Positions 14,953 through 17,492 of a stretch of DNA of 17,492 bases are shown here, piece after piece. Source of the DNA: Desulfobacteraceae bacterium (GTDB lineage Bacteria > Desulfobacterota > DSM-4660 > Desulfatiglandales > Desulfatiglandaceae); the NCBI GenBank assembly GCA_030611815.1, contig JAUWPC010000031.1, positions 1 to 17,492 on the forward strand, read 5' to 3'. Every line of letters begins with the position of its first letter. The stretch's first letter is position 1. The position numbers and the translations under genes are program-made. Below the pieces are notes generated by a model, which was given only the letters and a program-made list of their open reading frames with translations, searched no databases and was not told the origin of the DNA.

Positions 14953-15897
14953 TTAAATTTCGCCATCAACGACTTGGCTGGAACAATCAAAAGATTTCCC
15001 GCCAACGATGTCCTTCCCAGGGAGCGGAGCTGTCGCTACTGCTTGTTGTACAAGACGATAAAACAGTTTCCCTCTTGAGGCAGAAGACCTACGGTTGAAT
15101 CGGAATGTGTATTCATCAAGATAGTAATCAAGATGCCTTGGACGCACCGCTCCCTGATATGTTCCCATCAACCAGCGTTTCATCAGAGAGGCCACTAGAT
15201 GACAAATGATCAATTCGCTGGATTTAACGACGCTATGTTCATAGCCATTTGCAGAGAAAAGATTGTAGCCTTGCCATCCATCTGTGCGTATCATACTTCC
15301 CTTCTCCACATGGTTGGAAATGAAACCAATAAGGCTTTCCGCGGAAGCGTCCGGTACACATTGAAGACGAATTCGCCCCATGCCTTTCTTGGATTTACCG
15401 CCCCTATCTTCAACCGCAATGACTACCAGTATTTTATTTTCCGCACCACGGCCACGCTTTCCATGCCCCTTGCCGCCAACAAGAGTCTCATCAACTTCGA
15501 TTGCGCCAGAAAGTTTTTCTCTTCCAGTACGCACCATTGCACGTCGCAACCGATGAAGCCATTTCCATGCCGTGTGATAGCTCCCCAAAGAAAGAACTCT
15601 TTGAAGCCCCAAGGCGTTCGCCCCATATTTCTGGCTCGTTATATGCCACATAGCCTCGAACCAAAGACGAAATGGCTTACGAGTGTCGTGAAAAATAGTG
15701 CCTGCCGTGACGGAACTTCTTTGCCGACAGCCTTTGCATTTAAGCAAGACGCTTTCCGTCCGCCAAAACTCTGGGCACCCACAATATGGGCAACGAAATC
15801 CATTGGGCCAACGAAGTGCCTCCAAATAGCGAAGACAAGCCTCCTCGCTCGAAAATCTGTCTCGAAACTCAAGAATGGTTCTCGGATAGTCTTCCAT
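14953..15897 (-). CDS. IS1595-family (ISXO2-like) DDE transposase
   Basis: A 314-residue transposase with an intact frame. The N-terminus carries a zinc ribbon with Cys36, Cys39, Cys54 and Cys57 (FRCPYCGCPEF, then LKCKGCRQRSS), followed by the family-typical TAGTIFHDTRKPFRLWF (64-80). The catalytic core has Asp136 in IEVDETLVGGK and Asp206 in IRTDGWQGY. The third site is probably His233 with Lys240 seven residues on (CHLVASLMKRW), as in DD(E/N/H)K members. The family ending GTYQGAVRPRHLDYYLDEYT and FRFNRR (245-270) is complete. It fills most of the element. The ATG at 15897 has only a weak ribosome site, usual for transposases. It is probably functional, or lost function recently. Confidence 0.93.
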   Translation of the reverse strand: MEDYPRTILEFRDRFSSEEACLRYLEALRWPNGFRCPYCGCPEFWRTESVLLKCKGCRQRSSVTAGTIFHDTRKPFRLWFEAMWHITSQKYGANALGLQRVLSLGSYHTAWKWLHRLRRAMVRTGREKLSGAIEVDETLVGGKGHGKRGRGAENKILVVIAVEDRGGKSKKGMGRIRLQCVPDASAESLIGFISNHVEKGSMIRTDGWQGYNLFSANGYEHSVVKSSELIICHLVASLMKRWLMGTYQGAVRPRHLDYYLDEYTFRFNRRSSASRGKLFYRLVQQAVATAPLPGKDIVGGKSFDCSSQVVDGEI

Positions 15898-15919
15898 CTG
15901 GCTATCATATCGCTAAACC

Positions 15920-15945
15920 TTGGTACAGTCAAGTGCATACCCCAG
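15920..15945 (-). repeat. IS right terminal inverted repeat
   Basis: 26 bases, identical to the complement of 14906-14931, on the promoter side of the transposase. In the interrupted gene's frame it encodes WGMHLTVP, which is therefore IS-derived. Confidence 0.9.
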
Positions 15946-16133
15946 TTAATCAATTCAGGATTAAGAATATCGAAAACGGTTTTTGTTGAATTTAAAATCC
16001 TATCGTGACCATCGAGTTGATTTTTCAAATTCTTTATTCTGTAGTACTGATAGCCGAGAACTATAATAAGTAGGATAGGTGTAAAAATTAGCTGAATGAT
16101 GTTTCTGGCTATTTCTATATAACTCGTTTCCAT
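15946..16133 (-). pseudogene. 5' part of a small membrane-protein gene cut by the IS
   Basis: The ATG at 16133 follows a good ribosome site (AAAAGGAG, read on the minus strand) and the first 63 codons are open until the IS edge. The product starts with one hydrophobic helix (about 10-31, IIQLIFTPILLIIVLGYQYY) followed by a basic and then a helical stretch (RIKNLKNQLDGHDRILNSTK). The frame stays open for another 100 codons inside the IS, but that part is only the wrong-frame reading of transposase DNA. The rest of the gene should continue at the far side of the IS; the 85 bases there show no matching continuation that I can see. Function unknown. Confidence 0.6.
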
Positions 16134-16216
16134 ATTAGTCTCCTTTTAAAACGACGTTAAACTTAATCAAAAAAGGTTAAATCATATCAATATTAATTTA
16201 AAAATTCAACAAAAAA

Positions 16217-16663
16217 ATGAAACCTCTAAACAAAAACAAATCCCGCTCAATAGAAATAACAATCATCTCAATAGCAATTCCCTTGTTAATGATTTTAGTA
16301 TTCCACACAGGCAGATTATTCCAAGAAGCTATCACCCTTGAGCCAGAAGTTATTACAATTAGCTCGCCCGTTAGTGAGGTCTCTATTGAGGTAAATCGGC
16401 AAGCCGATACTCACGGCGGGTTTGCTGAAATGTTAGATTATGTAATCCAATGCGAGAGCAAAGGCGATATGTCAGCGATAGGCCAGGCCGGAGAAATAGG
16501 AATACTCCAATATAAATTGCCAAGCTGGGAATTTCTATCAGACAAATATGATTTCACAGGTTCAATTTACAATAAAAATGATCAAATAAATCTTTTCTTA
16601 AAAGCGGTTCAAGGAGGCGACGGCCACCATTGGACTTGCTGGCGGAAGTATCAAAGCTTATGA
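16217..16663 (+). CDS. Membrane-anchored lysozyme/transglycosylase-like protein
   Basis: A 148-residue protein. A basic N-terminus and one membrane helix (about 14-30) are followed by a linker and a short SLT/lysozyme-like domain (70-145). Its core is YVIQCESKGDMSAIG (75-89), with Glu80 in the position of the catalytic glutamate, then GEIGILQYKLPSW (92-104), the equivalent of the G-(L/I)-(M/L)-Q segment of soluble lytic transglycosylases, and a final HHWTCWRKY (137-145). Such very short wall-cutting proteins are seen in phages and in reduced-genome candidate phyla. It has no Shine-Dalgarno (the ATG follows CAACAAAAAA). The next gene starts inside its stop codon (ATGA). The fold is inferred from motifs; whether it cuts or only binds peptidoglycan is open. 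Confidence 0.72.
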   Translation: MKPLNKNKSRSIEITIISIAIPLLMILVFHTGRLFQEAITLEPEVITISSPVSEVSIEVNRQADTHGGFAEMLDYVIQCESKGDMSAIGQAGEIGILQYKLPSWEFLSDKYDFTGSIYNKNDQINLFLKAVQGGDGHHWTCWRKYQSL

Positions 16664-16962
16664 ACCAAGAAAAATCACAAAAAGAAAGAATACTTGATAT
16701 TTTACGATCTGCCAAAGCAAAAGATGGCATTGGCTGGGTTAGTGGAATGTATCTTGAAAATCTTGTTCCTAAAATAACTCAACGCCATACAAGAGTGAAT
16801 GAATTAAAAAAGCAAGGATACGAGATAGAAGGCGCATATATCAATCCAGATCAGAACTGGAAATATTATCGGTTAGTCAGCGAACCTCAAAAACTCCCGC
16901 CAGCTTTCAATCCAAAACCCCCTGAAGAACCAATAAGACAAGTTTCATTACCCTCTATCTGA
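16660..16962 (+). CDS. Winged-helix-like small protein, coupled to the preceding gene
   Basis: A 100-residue protein. I chose the ATG at 16660 because it overlaps the previous stop as ATGA, a standard sign of translational coupling; the TTG at 16630 lies deep inside the previous gene. Residues 3-68 have the pattern of a small winged-helix/HTH module seen in phage and plasmid proteins: KERILDILRSAK, GWVSGMYLENLVPKI, QRHTRVNELKKQGYEIEG, NWKYYRL. The C-terminal 30 residues are proline-rich (PPAFNPKPPEEP), probably disordered. The last codons and the stop form the left arm of the palindromic fold at 16956-17058. DNA binding is likely by pattern only; the target is unknown. Confidence 0.68.
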   Translation: MNQEKSQKERILDILRSAKAKDGIGWVSGMYLENLVPKITQRHTRVNELKKQGYEIEGAYINPDQNWKYYRLVSEPQKLPPAFNPKPPEEPIRQVSLPSI

Positions 16963-17058
16963 CAGTTTCTTAAAAGTCGAGGATAGCACTTCAGTAGCAT
17001 TCGACCTTGCTACTGCTACTCTATGTAGATTAACCGCTATCCAAGAAGCTGTCAGATA
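16956..17058 (+). other. Highly structured ~100-nt element (RNA or DNA fold)
   Basis: The outer stem pairs 16956-16971 with 17043-17058: 10 perfect pairs (TATCTGACAG / CTGTCAGATA), one T-G, then 5 pairs. A 9-base bulge (16972-16980) follows, then an inner stem GGATAGC (16981-16987) with GCTATCC (17036-17042). Inside are a 7-pair hairpin AGTAGCA (16993-16999)/TGCTACT (17008-17014) and a small CTAC/GTAG hairpin (17016-17028). Bulge bases GTCGA (16976-16980) complement loop bases TCGAC (17001-17005), allowing a pseudoknot. The stop codon of the upstream gene lies in the left arm. It could be a structured RNA, a strong terminator-like fold, or a recombination/replication site. Confidence 0.6.
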
Positions 17059-17079
17059 TAAGTTAATGAATTATAAATT

Positions 17080-17481
17080 ATGATCAAACCACAATCAGCT
17101 ATACAAAAAGGAAAACTCTTAGAAAATTATGTCGCGCAAGAAATCCGCAAAAAGAGATTAGACACATTGGCAATGCGCCAAATAGGTTCAGGTTCTGGAG
17201 TTTGGAAAGGAGATGTCAATACTAAACTGAAAATCCTCAACAGACAGGCTGTTATCGAATGTAAAAATCAAAAGTTAGTTAAATTCCAAGACTGGTGGAT
17301 ACAAACAGAAAAACAATGTTTAGGATATGGAGAACCAGTCCTTGTTATTAAACTTGATAACCAGCCATTAGAAGCTACTAAAGCCGTAATCTATTTAGAC
17401 ACGCTATTAGAGTTAATCAAGAGAGCCAGCGAGCCAAAAATGAAAGACCCGGATAAAGACCTTACCGGAATATGTCAATGA
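17080..17481 (+). CDS. PDDEXK-like nuclease / Holliday-junction-resolvase-like protein
   Basis: A 133-residue protein with the order of motifs of small PDDEXK nucleases: an N-terminal helix with the early glutamate (QKGKLLENYVAQEIRKK, Glu15), a GSGSGVWKGDV turn carrying the metal-binding Asp (Asp46), and a strand with VIECKNQK (Glu-x-Lys, Glu60 and Lys62). These are followed by a helix (FQDWWIQTEKQCL) and a strand (PVLVIKLDN). Such proteins in phages and mobile DNA resolve branched DNA or act as endonucleases. No good ribosome site is seen; the ATG follows an AT-rich stretch. The C-terminus overlaps a following ATG (ATGA), so another gene continues off the window. The fold is inferred from motif order, not from a search. 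Confidence 0.72.
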   Translation: MIKPQSAIQKGKLLENYVAQEIRKKRLDTLAMRQIGSGSGVWKGDVNTKLKILNRQAVIECKNQKLVKFQDWWIQTEKQCLGYGEPVLVIKLDNQPLEATKAVIYLDTLLELIKRASEPKMKDPDKDLTGICQ

Positions 17482-17492
17482 AAATGAGACAC
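17478..17492 (+). CDS. Possible start of the next gene (cut by window edge)
   Basis: An ATG at 17478 overlaps the nuclease stop as ATGA and opens a frame that runs to the window end (MKMRH). The same coupling is used at 16660, which makes a true start plausible. Only five codons are visible. Confidence 0.3.

Larger units (their letters stand above)
14906..15945 (-). mobile_element. IS1595-family insertion sequence, apparently complete
   Basis: A 1040-bp element bounded by perfect 26-bp inverted repeats (14906-14931 and 15920-15945; core GGGGTATGCACTTGAC) around one intact transposase gene. Family and size agree with ISXO2-type IS1595 elements, which normally make 8-bp target duplications. 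The 8 bases outside the left end (TCTATAAT) and right end (TTAATCAA) do not match, nor do they if the ends are set at GGGG/CCCC. The element may have moved long ago, recombined, or been joined in assembly. Confidence 0.88.

Noticed and set aside
15639..15945. Continuation of the truncated membrane gene inside the IS
   Set aside because: This is transposase DNA in a different frame; residues from WGMHLTVP onward come from the IS terminal repeat and beyond.
15199..16008. 269-residue + strand open frame
   Set aside because: It runs antisense through the transposase gene and over the IS edge; only the minus strand gives a known protein.
16993..17014. tRNA or tmRNA T-arm (hairpin loop TTCGACCT)
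   Set aside because: The loop resembles a T-loop but has 8 bases on a 7-pair stem, and no acceptor stem, D-arm or anticodon arm can be placed around it.
16956..17070. Integron attC site
   Set aside because: The long imperfect palindrome is suggestive, but the conserved GTTRRRY/RYYYAAC boxes at its ends are absent and no integrase is visible.

Overview
The window looks like a contig from an anaerobic deltaproteobacterium (Desulfobacterota). This rests on gene content (a B12-dependent acyl-CoA mutase in two subunits with its GTPase chaperone, two acyl-CoA dehydrogenases, a crotonase), roughly balanced G+C, and long gene-free spacers filled with short direct repeats and palindromes. No rRNA, tRNA or CRISPR array was found, so the taxonomic guess comes from gene content only.

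Region 1 (112-8086) is a short-chain acyl-CoA module on the + strand: enoyl-CoA hydratase, acyl-CoA dehydrogenase, mutase large subunit, mutase B12-binding subunit, MeaB-type GTPase, a 76-residue membrane protein, then an XRE-cupin regulator with a second acyl-CoA dehydrogenase. By homology the mutase would be labelled methylmalonyl-CoA mutase. However, the two residues that set substrate choice are Phe91 and Gln209 (Tyr89 and Arg207 in the Propionibacterium enzyme), the published signature of isobutyryl-CoA mutase. The likely route is therefore isobutyryl-CoA <-> butyryl-CoA -> crotonyl-CoA -> 3-hydroxybutyryl-CoA, in either direction. The later beta-oxidation enzymes, ETF and the CoA-activating enzyme are not in the window.

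Region 2 (8170-14672) is ordinary chromosomal housekeeping: a DUF1269-like stress protein, threonine ammonia-lyase with an ACT domain (-), a macro-domain protein (-), prfB with its programmed +1 frameshift (+), and a periplasmic TPR-AMIN-amidase (-). It is cut by a gene-poor stretch (10710-11842) rich in palindromes. Three copies of one repeat family, with a constant 26-nt spacer, lie between 10.0 and 14.8 kb, and one copy encodes the tail of the macro-domain protein.

Region 3 (14906-15945) is an apparently intact IS1595-family insertion sequence with 26-bp perfect terminal inverted repeats. Its right end truncates a small membrane-protein gene, and no 8-bp target duplication is visible.

Region 4 (15946-17492) is clearly more AT-rich, its genes have weak or no Shine-Dalgarno sequences, and it carries phage- or plasmid-like small genes: a membrane-anchored lysozyme/transglycosylase-like protein, a winged-helix-like protein starting inside the previous stop codon, and a PDDEXK-like nuclease. 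Between the last two is a ~100-nt fold with a 16-pair outer stem, an inner stem, two hairpins and a possible pseudoknot. The IS therefore sits on a boundary between host-like and foreign-like DNA, either a real island edge or an assembly join through a repeated IS.
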